A stretch of DNA of 64,000 bases from Bremerella cremea (lineage in GTDB: Bacteria; Planctomycetota; Planctomycetia; Pirellulales; Pirellulaceae): the NCBI RefSeq assembly GCF_003335505.1, contig NZ_QPEX01000045.1:558001-622000 (forward strand). Direction: 5' to 3'. The translations under genes and the position numbers were made by a program. A model generated the notes under the pieces. That model worked only from the letters and a program-made list of their open reading frames with translations. It was not told the DNA's origin and searched no databases. Position 1 is the stretch's first letter; each line of letters opens with the position of its first letter. This document shows positions 43,335-51,684 of this stretch, in pieces.

Positions 43335-43907
43335 CTAGCCCAGTTGGCCACGCCCAATAAGCGTATATTTGGGGCCGGTTCGGTCCAGCTTGCTAGCGAA
43401 GATACACACCTCTTTGACCCGAGATTGGCCCATTGGCAATTCTGCATTCTCTTCCAGCAGCGTCTTTAAATCAGCCACTTCCGGGGTAAATCGCTTCAAA
43501 CGCCCCAGCGTCAGGTGAGGATGGTACTTCTTCCGCGAATCAGGTGGAAAGCCGATCGCGGCTAGACTTTCGGTAAGATCTTCCTGCAAGGCGATCAACT
43601 GTTCGCCCCCCTCCCCTGCCCCAATCCAGAGCGTGCGTGGATTTTCGGTATCAGGAAAGGCGCCGGTGCCAACCATTTCTAAATCAAACGCGGCATGGCG
43701 TTCGGCAACCTCCAGCGTCTTCATCGAGATATCGACCAGATACTGGCCGGTAATATCCCCGAGAAAATTGGTCGTAATATGCAGATTTTCTGACTCAACC
43801 CACTTCACGTCGGACCCGGCGCTCGAGAGCTTTTTCATCAGTCTCTCGGCGCGTCGCCGCACGTCCGTGGAAATCCGCACGGCCAGAAAACAACGAGTCG
43901 CTTCCAT
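43335..43907 (-). CDS. thpR: RNA 2',3'-cyclic phosphodiesterase (2H family)
   Basis: From the ATG at 43905-43907 (MEATRCFLAVRIS, 190 residues) the protein has the two HxTx motifs of the 2H phosphoesterase superfamily: HITTNFLG and HPHLTLGR, both with the catalytic His and Thr/Ser. Between them are VGTGAFPDTENPRTLWIG and the usual helical middle. The enzyme opens 2',3'-cyclic phosphates in RNA; it was once called 2'-5' RNA ligase. The reading from 43994 would overlap the PfkB gene and is not supported. The gene lies 28 bases after the PfkB stop, so the two are probably one operon. Confidence 0.93.
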   Translation of the reverse strand: MEATRCFLAVRISTDVRRRAERLMKKLSSAGSDVKWVESENLHITTNFLGDITGQYLVDISMKTLEVAERHAAFDLEMVGTGAFPDTENPRTLWIGAGEGGEQLIALQEDLTESLAAIGFPPDSRKKYHPHLTLGRLKRFTPEVADLKTLLEENAELPMGQSRVKEVCIFASKLDRTGPKYTLIGRGQLG

Positions 43908-43935
43908 CGTGGAGGACTCTCCCTTGCAAAAAAGC

Positions 43936-44838
43936 TTAGAACGACAGCATCTGTCGATATTGGCCGAGACGTTGATCGATTTCTTCGCGACCAATCTCCT
44001 TCATCCGGTCCAGGCTGAAGTCCTCGACGATGTAGCTTGCCACGACCGTTCCATAGGCCATCGCTTCCTTTAAGGTCTTAGGCTCGAAGTTGTTTTGCTG
44101 AGCCAGGTAACCCATCATGCCGCCCGCGAAACTATCGCCCGCCCCGGTCGGATCGACCACATCAGGCGTCGGGAAGGCAGGCATCACGTACGATTCTCCC
44201 TTCGAGAAGAACATCGCCCCATGTTCGCCTTTCTTCAGCACCACGAATTTCGGCCCATATTCCAGCACTTTTTGCCCAGCCCGGACCAAGTTTTCTTCTT
44301 CGGTCAGCAACTTGGCTTCGCTATCGTTCAGCACCAAACCATCGATGCGCTGCATCAGTTTCTTCAGTTCGTCGCGTTCGATCTCGATCCACAGATCCAT
44401 GGTGTCGGCCACAACCAACTGGGGACCGGTCATCTGATCCAAGACCTTCAACTGCGTTGAAGGGGAACCGTTCGCCAGAAACACAAACGGGCAGCGTTTG
44501 GCTTCTTCGGAAAGTACCGGGCTGAAGTTCTCTAGCACGTTCAAATGAACTTCCAGCGTGTCACGGTCGTTCATGTTCGCGTGGTATTTGCCGGTCCAGC
44601 GGAACGTTTTGCCACCTTCTTGGACTTCGATGCCCGAAGTATCGATGCCTCGGTCGGTCAGCAGTTTGGTATGCTCTTGTTGCCAATCATCCCCCACAAC
44701 ACCCACCATGCGGACACCGCTAAAGAAGCTGGCGGCATAAGAAAAATGCGTGGCAGACCCACCCAGAATGTTTTCCCGGACCTCTGTGGGGGTATGGATT
44801 GAATCGATGGCAATAGAACCGACGACCAGAAGTGACAT
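43936..44838 (-). CDS. PfkB-family carbohydrate/nucleoside kinase
   Basis: The 300-residue protein has the PfkB/ribokinase fold. Diagnostic are VVGSIAIDSIHTPTEVRENILGGSATH at the start, NDSEAK (171-176) and DPTGAGDSFAGG (229-240) with the catalytic Asp 235. The DTMDLW segment near residue 145 is typical of a subgroup that I cannot match to one substrate. Likely acceptors are a sugar or nucleoside; the sequence does not allow a choice. The start ATG is clear. It is cotranscribed with thpR. Confidence 0.9.
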   Translation of the reverse strand: MSLLVVGSIAIDSIHTPTEVRENILGGSATHFSYAASFFSGVRMVGVVGDDWQQEHTKLLTDRGIDTSGIEVQEGGKTFRWTGKYHANMNDRDTLEVHLNVLENFSPVLSEEAKRCPFVFLANGSPSTQLKVLDQMTGPQLVVADTMDLWIEIERDELKKLMQRIDGLVLNDSEAKLLTEEENLVRAGQKVLEYGPKFVVLKKGEHGAMFFSKGESYVMPAFPTPDVVDPTGAGDSFAGGMMGYLAQQNNFEPKTLKEAMAYGTVVASYIVEDFSLDRMKEIGREEIDQRLGQYRQMLSF

Positions 44839-44985
44839 AGGGACGTCTCTCGTTTAAGTCTAAGCAATGAAAAATTCGTTGACCGAGCAGAACAAACCCG
44901 GCCGAGAATTGGGCAGATGGCCCTAATCAGGCCATAATAATCTCTACAAGAGGCCCATTATCTGGGAAATGACGACGACTGCAAC

Positions 44986-47900
44986 GTGACGCACGAAACC
45001 AAATGCCTTGTAAGGTCATTTTTTGTTGGGCAGTCATCCTCCATTTTCCTTCCTATCGCCCTCAAAGGTTTCCATAAATTGGCTTTTCGCTTACTTCTTA
45101 TTGCCGTTTTGCTTGTCACTTGCGACCTAAAGTCGATTAGCCAGGCCGAGGAACCTCAACGCTTCATCGCGATGTTGGAAGACGAACGTGTCGTGGAGGA
45201 TGCGATTCTTCGAAATTGGTACTCAGGCAATGCCATGCCCCAGCTTGCCGGACATAGCCTGCTGAATGGGGGTAACCCGATGCGTTGGCTGGTCGATCGA
45301 ACGCTCGGCCCTGCCGAAACCCCCACGACTTATATCGAATTCTACTCCGGTGATCGCCTGCCAGGTCGCGTGATGTCGTATCACGAGGCTTCCGTCGAGT
45401 ATCAAACCGACCAGCCGGAATCGTTCTCCGTTGCTCCGAGCTTTCCTTTCAATCGCTCTGACTCCTCCTATCGCCAGTCGATTCGCGTGCGGCGAGATTT
45501 TGTGCGGAAGATCGTCTGGCAGCAGATGCCTGCCTTAATCGATCGGCACGTTCCTTCGACCGTTTTTCTAACCAATGGCCGAGAGATTCAATTTCGGGCA
45601 ATTCGCTTCGACACCAGCGGCATCCACTTGTTGGCGGGACGCGAGCGGATGACGTTTGGCTTTCAAGAGATCGCTGAATTGCACCTCGACAACGAGTCGT
45701 ATTGGGATCGCTACCTCCAGGAATTGGCCATCCTCTTTCCTGGCGGCACGGTCGAGCCGAACGATCGACAACGTCTGGTCCAGTGGGAAACGGTCGCTGG
45801 CTTGGTCGCGACGACCAGCGTGCAGCGAATCGATGTCGAGTCGTACGGCGAAAACAACAACTCCGATCGCTGGGTTCACGGCATTCAACCGGCGTGGTCG
45901 CTCGATACGATTTGGGTCGCCTGTCGCTCGACGTGGATGTGGCGGAGTTGGAATTTCGACACCGTCCCGCTGTTTCGTTTGCCTTTCACCGAAACTCGCG
46001 AAGGAGCGATGTTCTCACGGGGCGGGTTCTCAGCCCGCGTCAATCGCGGCGTTCTAGGAGGAACTGCCGAGTCTGGCAAGCGACCAACCGGTTGGAGCAT
46101 AGGGGTCATGGCCCCCAGCCGCCTCCACTTTCCGTTGCCCTTGTGGGCGATTGGTTTTCAAACCCGTGTGGCGATCGATCAAGCCGCGCATCAGCGGGGC
46201 TGCATTCAAGGACAGGTCTTCTTTTCGTGGGAAAGCGACCCGAAATTTACCAGCCCAACACTCATCGGTTCGGACAAGGTCGTGGCTAGTGGGAACCTCC
46301 GTTTCCTGACTGTTCCGCCGGAAGGGGAACTGGTATTGGTTGCTGATCCCATGATCGAAGGACGTCCGGCAGGGGCCGACCCATTCGACATTCGCGACAT
46401 GACCAACTGGCTTGAACCACAACTCTTGCTCGACAAACAAACACTGCGCGAAGCCATCAAGGCCCGCACGGCCAATACAATCTTGGCTTGGCAAGGCTGG
46501 CAGTTGGAAAACGATTTAAGCGAAGTTCGTTTTGCGATGACGCATCGCCGCGTTCAGTACCCTTACGAAACGTCTTCGTGGCGAACGACCATCTCAGCAC
46601 AAGATCAGCCCATTCGCCTGACCACTCGTAAGAAAATCGCAGCGGAAACCAAGTTCCTTGAAATCGTGACGGCTAAGTTTGAAGGACCAGAGCAACCGGT
46701 GCTCGATGTGCGCATTAACGGGATTCCGGTACTATCGGCCCCGCTGCAAAATACCAACGCCTCGGACCACGTTCATTCGCCCCCCCCTTACCTGGTCAAC
46801 GTGACTCCGTTCGCTGGCTCGGAAGTTACCATCGAGATCACGCAATCGGTCGGGCCAGAAGAACTGCCAGTCGATTGGCGAGGTCTGCACTTTCTGGAAC
46901 ACCCTTCGTTCCTTTATCCCGTGCTAGAAAATCCCACGTTGGCAGATGTCGCTGCCATGCAAACGTTGGCTGGGGATCCTGCTCATGTGATCCTGCGGAA
47001 CGAAATTCGGCAACTATCGCGACCGCTGATCGAAACGCCCGATGGCGAGTGGATTAAAATCGCCAGCTTCGAGAAACCGCTCGAAATTCGCGAACGGCCG
47101 GTGTCGGGGCAGTATCGTCAACTCCGTTTCGCAGTTGCCAAAGCAGGCCAAGGGCACGCACTGATTCGCTTTCTCCACGATGAAGAAGAAACCTCACCTG
47201 CGATTTATTCCATTGGCACCAAGAGCGCCGGCAAAGGCGTGATCGAGCTCAACCCGAGATCCTTCGGAAAAGAAAAGTCTCTCGACGAGAACTGGCACGT
47301 CATCACCACCGACCTTTATTCCAACTTCCGCGATCTCGACATTACCGGCATCGCGATCAAGTCCGTGGGAGAGTCCAGTTGCTTGTGGGATCAAATCTGC
47401 TTCGCTGGCACTTCATGGAACTTTAGTCGCAACTTGTCGGTCAGCGCTGAAAACTCAAACTGGGACAACTGGCAAAAACGCTCTGAAGAACTGCTGCCCA
47501 GGCTACAGAAGGCCACGCTGACGGTACACCTCCCTGGCCAAACAGCTCGTCCGGCGGTCATGGTCGATCAAAACGCAGGCATTTTGGCCATGCTTGGTGA
47601 CGACGATTGGAAGCCAGGAACGACCGTCGAGGTCAGCCGCTTCGATGGTAAGAAGTTTGTAGCGAAGCGATTGGGAATCGACAAACCGTCGCAGTTCGGC
47701 TTCCTTCAAATCGACTCGATCGAGCAAGATGGTCAGTGGCAAGCGTTCAACGTGTCGAGCCGGACCCAATTTGATTGGCAATACTCTCACTTGCTTCTGC
47801 AGCCATCAGAACAGCCAGGCAAGCTTGCCTGGGATATTTGCCGCCCCCTGACGTATGACAAACAGGTCGTCATTGTGACGAAGCCCGAATCGTTTGCTTG

Positions 47901-48042
47901 TCAGATTGGAGCGATTGCGATCGATCGCGACCACCAAATCAGTGGATTTGTGACCGGGATCGCCCCGAATGGACAGCCAGTGCTAACGATCGCGCGGCCT
48001 CTCATCGAGCACGCAAGCCACCTGAAAAATCCCCAAAACTAG
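44986..48042 (+). CDS. Large secreted protein, unknown function
   Basis: The product has up to 1018 residues with a signal peptide; the apparent start is GTG at 44986, but a TTG at 45079 (then AFRLLLIAVLLVTC) gives a cleaner signal peptide ending near SQAEEPQ. The body is beta-rich: IEFYSGDRLPGRVMSYHEASVEYQ, FLTNGREIQFRAIRFD, LRFLTVPPEGELVLVADPM, VLDVRINGIPVLSAP and GIAIKSVGESSCLWDQICFAG. The last ~160 residues contain LTVHLPGQTARPAVMVDQNAGILAM and end IDRDHQISGFVTGIAPNGQPVLTIARP. No enzyme signature was seen. A carbohydrate-binding-like (NPCBM-type) segment is possible around residue 790 (WDQICFAGTSWNFSRNL), weakly supported. Confidence 0.75.
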   Translation: MTHETKCLVRSFFVGQSSSIFLPIALKGFHKLAFRLLLIAVLLVTCDLKSISQAEEPQRFIAMLEDERVVEDAILRNWYSGNAMPQLAGHSLLNGGNPMRWLVDRTLGPAETPTTYIEFYSGDRLPGRVMSYHEASVEYQTDQPESFSVAPSFPFNRSDSSYRQSIRVRRDFVRKIVWQQMPALIDRHVPSTVFLTNGREIQFRAIRFDTSGIHLLAGRERMTFGFQEIAELHLDNESYWDRYLQELAILFPGGTVEPNDRQRLVQWETVAGLVATTSVQRIDVESYGENNNSDRWVHGIQPAWSLDTIWVACRSTWMWRSWNFDTVPLFRLPFTETREGAMFSRGGFSARVNRGVLGGTAESGKRPTGWSIGVMAPSRLHFPLPLWAIGFQTRVAIDQAAHQRGCIQGQVFFSWESDPKFTSPTLIGSDKVVASGNLRFLTVPPEGELVLVADPMIEGRPAGADPFDIRDMTNWLEPQLLLDKQTLREAIKARTANTILAWQGWQLENDLSEVRFAMTHRRVQYPYETSSWRTTISAQDQPIRLTTRKKIAAETKFLEIVTAKFEGPEQPVLDVRINGIPVLSAPLQNTNASDHVHSPPPYLVNVTPFAGSEVTIEITQSVGPEELPVDWRGLHFLEHPSFLYPVLENPTLADVAAMQTLAGDPAHVILRNEIRQLSRPLIETPDGEWIKIASFEKPLEIRERPVSGQYRQLRFAVAKAGQGHALIRFLHDEEETSPAIYSIGTKSAGKGVIELNPRSFGKEKSLDENWHVITTDLYSNFRDLDITGIAIKSVGESSCLWDQICFAGTSWNFSRNLSVSAENSNWDNWQKRSEELLPRLQKATLTVHLPGQTARPAVMVDQNAGILAMLGDDDWKPGTTVEVSRFDGKKFVAKRLGIDKPSQFGFLQIDSIEQDGQWQAFNVSSRTQFDWQYSHLLLQPSEQPGKLAWDICRPLTYDKQVVIVTKPESFACQIGAIAIDRDHQISGFVTGIAPNGQPVLTIARPLIEHASHLKNPQN

Positions 48043-48071
48043 GTTTATGCGACTTTCTGGCCCTATTGAGG

Positions 48072-48170
48072 TCTGCGTCAGCAATCCAATAGGGGCGACC
48101 AGCGGAAGCTCCAGATTCGTGGCAAATCGGTCCGTAGCCATGTTAGATTGCCCGCGCAGACATCAATAGT
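48072..48170. repeat. Dispersed ~100-bp repeat, copy B
   Basis: This stretch aligns in the same orientation with 12467-12566. Blocks in common are AGCAATCCA, AGGG-CGA, CGGAAGCTCC, TCGTGGC and GCGCA-ACATCAA. It starts 30 bases after the stop of the secreted protein gene. The rest of the gap to 48442 (about 270 bases) holds no gene that I accept. Confidence 0.6.
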
Positions 48171-48442
48171 TCGCCCCTTACGGCCCAGACAATAAGTTCC
48201 CGGGAAGCCTACCGGAAGCCGTGGTAAACACGCGTCCGGCGGCATTTGTTTGCCCAAGTTCGACGATGCAACCCTCGTTCGAGACCGTTGGAAAGAACTG
48301 GGCTTCGGCCTCGTACGCATTGGTCTCTGGGCACTATGGCCCTTCGGAACAAACCGGAGCCAACGTGAAATGGGAAGCCTCCGGCATGTTCGGCTACCGC
48401 AACTCGTATCGCAATCGAGAAGCTTTGGGTGCATGTCGAAAA

Positions 48443-49387
48443 TTAGTCCTGATAAAACGGCTCGCAGGTTTCTACCCGCGGACCGTTTTCGTCGGTAACG
48501 GCAATCTTCCAATCTCCTCGCAAGCAAACGCCAGCATGCGAGCCGTCTTTGCCGAGCAAGTACAGTTGAAGATTGAAATTCGCGCGGCCCCGGGCATCGA
48601 CTTCAAACGGCGGAGCATGCTGGGCAACGCGTTCTAGCACGGTCATACCGGCATCGCGAGGCGTCATGCCTTGCCCCATCAACTGCACGGCATGAAAGCT
48701 GGAACAGTTCAACAAATTGGCTTCACCATGGCCAATACTACCGCACGTACCGTACTCGTTATCGACATACAGCCCAGCCCCAAAGATGGGCGAATCCCCG
48801 ATTCTCCCCTTTGTTTTGAAGCAGTGTCCACTGGTCGACGTGCAACACGCTAAATCTTTTGCCGCGTCTTGCCCGGCCACATGCACCGTCCCTGCGGGAT
48901 GCCGATACATCTGATCCAAGATCTCACGGAGCTGTTGGTTCTCTGCCGTATCTGGTGCAGGCAACCACTCCTTGTTGGCCTGATAGGTTCGTTTCCACAA
49001 ACGCCATAACTTCCGTGCTTTCTCGGTTAAGAGGTTCTCGGTCGGAAAGCCCGCTGCTAGAGCGAACTGATAAGCCCCTTCTCCTTGCAGCATCACCCGG
49101 CGCGATTCTCGCATCAAACAAAGAGCAACCTGGGAAACGTGGCGAATCTCTTTGAGCCCGATGATCGAGCCGCCCCGGTGCGTCCGGCCATCCATCACGG
49201 CGGCGTCGAGGGTGACATGACCCTGCTCGTCAGGCAGCCCGCCATAGCCAACCGTCACTTCATCAGGGTCATCTTCAACAAGTGTCACCCCCTGGACCAC
49301 GGCATCGATCAGCTGCTGGCCGCGTTGTAATTCCTGCCAAGCCAAGCGAGTCGCTTCTAAACCGTTGTGAGAGGCAATGAGTTTCAT
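48443..49387 (-). CDS. N(4)-(beta-N-acetylglucosaminyl)-L-asparaginase / isoaspartyl peptidase family
   Basis: The protein has 314 residues and belongs to the Ntn-hydrolase family that cleaves itself before a catalytic Thr. Supporting motifs are ALIDAVV-like QQLIDAVVQGVTLVEDDPDEVTVGYGG, DAAVMDGRTHRGGSIIGL, and GRIGDSPIFGAGLYVDNEYGTCGSIGHGEA near 194-223. The catalytic segment is HPAGTVHVAG with Thr 167 at the expected position, followed by CCTSTSG. The residue before the Thr is Gly 166 rather than the usual Asp. No signal peptide is seen. Substrates would be glycosylasparagine or isoaspartyl peptides, but the altered site makes this uncertain. Confidence 0.85.
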   Translation of the reverse strand: MKLIASHNGLEATRLAWQELQRGQQLIDAVVQGVTLVEDDPDEVTVGYGGLPDEQGHVTLDAAVMDGRTHRGGSIIGLKEIRHVSQVALCLMRESRRVMLQGEGAYQFALAAGFPTENLLTEKARKLWRLWKRTYQANKEWLPAPDTAENQQLREILDQMYRHPAGTVHVAGQDAAKDLACCTSTSGHCFKTKGRIGDSPIFGAGLYVDNEYGTCGSIGHGEANLLNCSSFHAVQLMGQGMTPRDAGMTVLERVAQHAPPFEVDARGRANFNLQLYLLGKDGSHAGVCLRGDWKIAVTDENGPRVETCEPFYQD

Positions 49388-49646
49388 AGTTTTTCGCGGC
49401 TCGTGTCACGCTATAATTAAGATTAGAAATTTGATCCCGGAATAGTTCACGGTCGCGGAAAGTGCCTGCAAGGCGGATGTTTGCGGAAACAACACGCAAA
49501 CAAAACAGGGCACGAGGCAATCCGTGAGACCGTATTGTTATCGGAACGAACGAAAAAATCGATTGGGTTGGTTCTCCTTTATCGATAGTCGGCGTGTAAC
49601 CACATCGCTCGATCAATGATCGCCTTGCCCCTGACCACGAACGCCT

Positions 49647-50432
49647 ATGAGTTCCCCCTCAGATCATCCCGATTCGTCTTCTCACTTGCGAATTGAAGAC
49701 GGTTCGTCGTCCGCCTCTCCTCAGCAGCGCCGACTTCGCTTGCTGGGCACAGCGGTGCTTGGTGCGGCTTTGCTGCTGGCCATTCTCCCCTTTTTCATTA
49801 CGTCAGCGAAACCGAGCCAAATCGTGACGTTCGCACTTGGGCTTGGCATGATCGCGCTGCTTGACCTAGGCTTTGGAGCGATATTGCTTGCCTGGCGAAG
49901 CACCGCCGGCAGTAGACTAGGAGAATGGCAATTCACGGTCGAGGGATTTCAATCGTCCCAGTTTCGCAACTTGATCTTCAGCGGCACCATGCAATGCGTG
50001 GCCATCTTTCTGCTGTGGCTACCCCTGCTCGGAGAAGCAGACGCGAAGAATTCCAGCAGCGGGCTCGTTCTCTTTATGGTCTTGTCTGGCTTCTCCGCCG
50101 TGGCTAGCGTCCCTTGGCTCGTCCAGTTGTTGGTGAACGTGAAAGGGCATGACCTAGAGGTGCATGCAGAAGGACTCATGATCGGCGGGTTCTATCCCTG
50201 CCGCTGGCAGCGAATCACCAGCTATCACGTGTGGCAAGACGCATGCTCGTACATTACCTTCCACATCCGTGGTCGCGGGCCGGTGGAAGTCTTCATGTCG
50301 CCAATCGACTGTAAGCTGCTTTGCGAAGTGCTCGAAAAGCAGGTCGGCCCACCCGCTTCCCAAGGCCGGTCGTCCGATTATCCCGACGGACGTCAAGCTG
50401 GCCAGTTTGGCCAGCTGTCCATCTTTCAATAA
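49647..50432 (+). CDS. Four-helix membrane protein with PH-like C-terminus, unknown function
   Basis: The 261-residue product has a polar Ser-rich N-terminus (residues 1-30), four membrane helices in two pairs (about 31-50, 57-80, 108-127 and 138-160) and a soluble end. The last ~95 residues read as a small beta-sheet domain: DLEVHAEGLMIGGFYPCRWQRI, YHVWQDACSYITFHI and GRGPVEVFMSPIDCKLLCEVLE. The order of strands and the ending G-P-x-E-x-F-x-x-P recall the four paralogs at 60.7-64 kb, and distant relatedness is possible. A Gly/Asp-rich tail follows. It is convergent with rlmI, which ends 20 bases away. Confidence 0.75.
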   Translation: MSSPSDHPDSSSHLRIEDGSSSASPQQRRLRLLGTAVLGAALLLAILPFFITSAKPSQIVTFALGLGMIALLDLGFGAILLAWRSTAGSRLGEWQFTVEGFQSSQFRNLIFSGTMQCVAIFLLWLPLLGEADAKNSSSGLVLFMVLSGFSAVASVPWLVQLLVNVKGHDLEVHAEGLMIGGFYPCRWQRITSYHVWQDACSYITFHIRGRGPVEVFMSPIDCKLLCEVLEKQVGPPASQGRSSDYPDGRQAGQFGQLSIFQ

Positions 50433-50451
50433 GCGTCAAGCCAACTGGCGT

Positions 50452-51678
50452 TTATCCGACGCTGGCGATGAAGCACTTCAGGTATTCGCTCTCTAAACAG
50501 GTCGCACTCACCGGATGATCTGGCGCCGCGCCACGCTGTTCGAGAATCCGGAAGTCACGCCCCGACTTCTGCGAAACCCCTAACAGCATCATCTGAAATT
50601 CATCGCGACTGACGTTGCCACTGCAACTGCAGGTTACGAGAATCCCGCCTGGTCGCAGCAGCTGAGCCGCATGGCGATTGATATGAAAGTAAGCACGCAA
50701 CGCTTCATCGATCGTTCGCCGCGACTTGGTGAACTTCGGCGGATCGAGCACGATCGCGTCGTACTGATCCCCGGCATCGACACGGGCCTTCAAGTAATCG
50801 AAGCAATCTGCTTTCTCGAAGGTAACATTGGTCAACTGATTTCGCTCGGCGTTACGCTCGGCAGCGGAAATCGCCGGACCGCTGCCGTCGACCCCATGGA
50901 CGTGGGAGGCCTGGGCATGCTTGGCGGCATTCAGGGCAAAGCCACCGCTATAGCAGAACATGTCCAACACCTTCGAGCCAGCAGGAATTATGTTGGCCGC
51001 CACGCGGCGATTGTCCCGCTGATCGAGATAGAAGCCGGTTTTCTGGCCTTCCGAAAGCCCCACTTCGTAACGCAAGTCGTTCTCGACCAGCTCGATCGGT
51101 TCGGCAGGGACTTCGCCACTGACCACGCGTGGTTCGATCTCTAAGCCTTCCAGCTTCAAGATGCCTGCTTCCCCACGCAGCGAAATACTTTTGGGCTGCA
51201 GCAAATCTTCCAGCAGAGCCACGATTTGCTCTAGCTGCTTGTACATCCCCAGCGAAGTAATCTGAATCACCAGATGCCCGGCGAAATACTCGACGACCAA
51301 GCCGCTGAGCCCGTCTGCTTCGCTGTAAACAAGTCGGCAGCCGCTATCTTCGCGCAGCATGCCCAGTTCACGACGCATCTGAATCGCTCGCTCTAGCCGA
51401 CTTCGCCAAAACGCATGATCGAGCTTGGCCTCAGGATCCCACGAGTAAAGCCGCACGCGGAGATGGCTGTTCCGATTGATCAAGCCGTAGGCAATGAAGC
51501 GATCTTTGTCGCTGATCAGTTCAACCACATCGCCATCTTCCACCTTGCCAATCACCTTGTCGATGCCGCTATCGCGGACCCAAGGATGTCGACCAAAGAA
51601 CGGCTGGGCTTTGCGGGGCCGCAGCTTGACCTTAGGAAGCTTCGTTTCAGGGGGAGTCACGACCGATTCGTCCGTCAT
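50452..51678 (-). CDS. rlmI: Class I SAM-dependent rRNA methyltransferase, RlmI type
   Basis: RlmI methylates 23S rRNA at C1962 (m5C). The 408 residues begin MTDESVVTPPETKLPKVKLRP at the ATG 51676-51678; a TTG two codons upstream is an alternative. An N-terminal PUA domain (PFFGRHPWVRDSGIDKV, then GDVVELIS) is followed by a central domain and the methyltransferase: GQKTGFYLDQRDNRR, VLDMFCYSGGFALNAAKHG-like motif I, VDGSGPAISAAERNAERN, and DAIVLDPPKF (the DPP motif) with a late TCSCSGNV, in which the Cys is a candidate catalytic residue. The start lies within 10 bases of the gltX stop, so they are cotranscribed. Confidence 0.93.
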   Translation of the reverse strand: MTDESVVTPPETKLPKVKLRPRKAQPFFGRHPWVRDSGIDKVIGKVEDGDVVELISDKDRFIAYGLINRNSHLRVRLYSWDPEAKLDHAFWRSRLERAIQMRRELGMLREDSGCRLVYSEADGLSGLVVEYFAGHLVIQITSLGMYKQLEQIVALLEDLLQPKSISLRGEAGILKLEGLEIEPRVVSGEVPAEPIELVENDLRYEVGLSEGQKTGFYLDQRDNRRVAANIIPAGSKVLDMFCYSGGFALNAAKHAQASHVHGVDGSGPAISAAERNAERNQLTNVTFEKADCFDYLKARVDAGDQYDAIVLDPPKFTKSRRTIDEALRAYFHINRHAAQLLRPGGILVTCSCSGNVSRDEFQMMLLGVSQKSGRDFRILEQRGAAPDHPVSATCLESEYLKCFIASVG

Positions 51679-51684
51679 CTTCAA

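Noticed and set aside
48078..48637. Frames on both strands in the gap before the asparaginase end
   Set aside because: No ribosome site; the minus frame runs into the asparaginase coding end and through the repeat, the plus frame overlaps the asparaginase gene. Composition looks non-coding.
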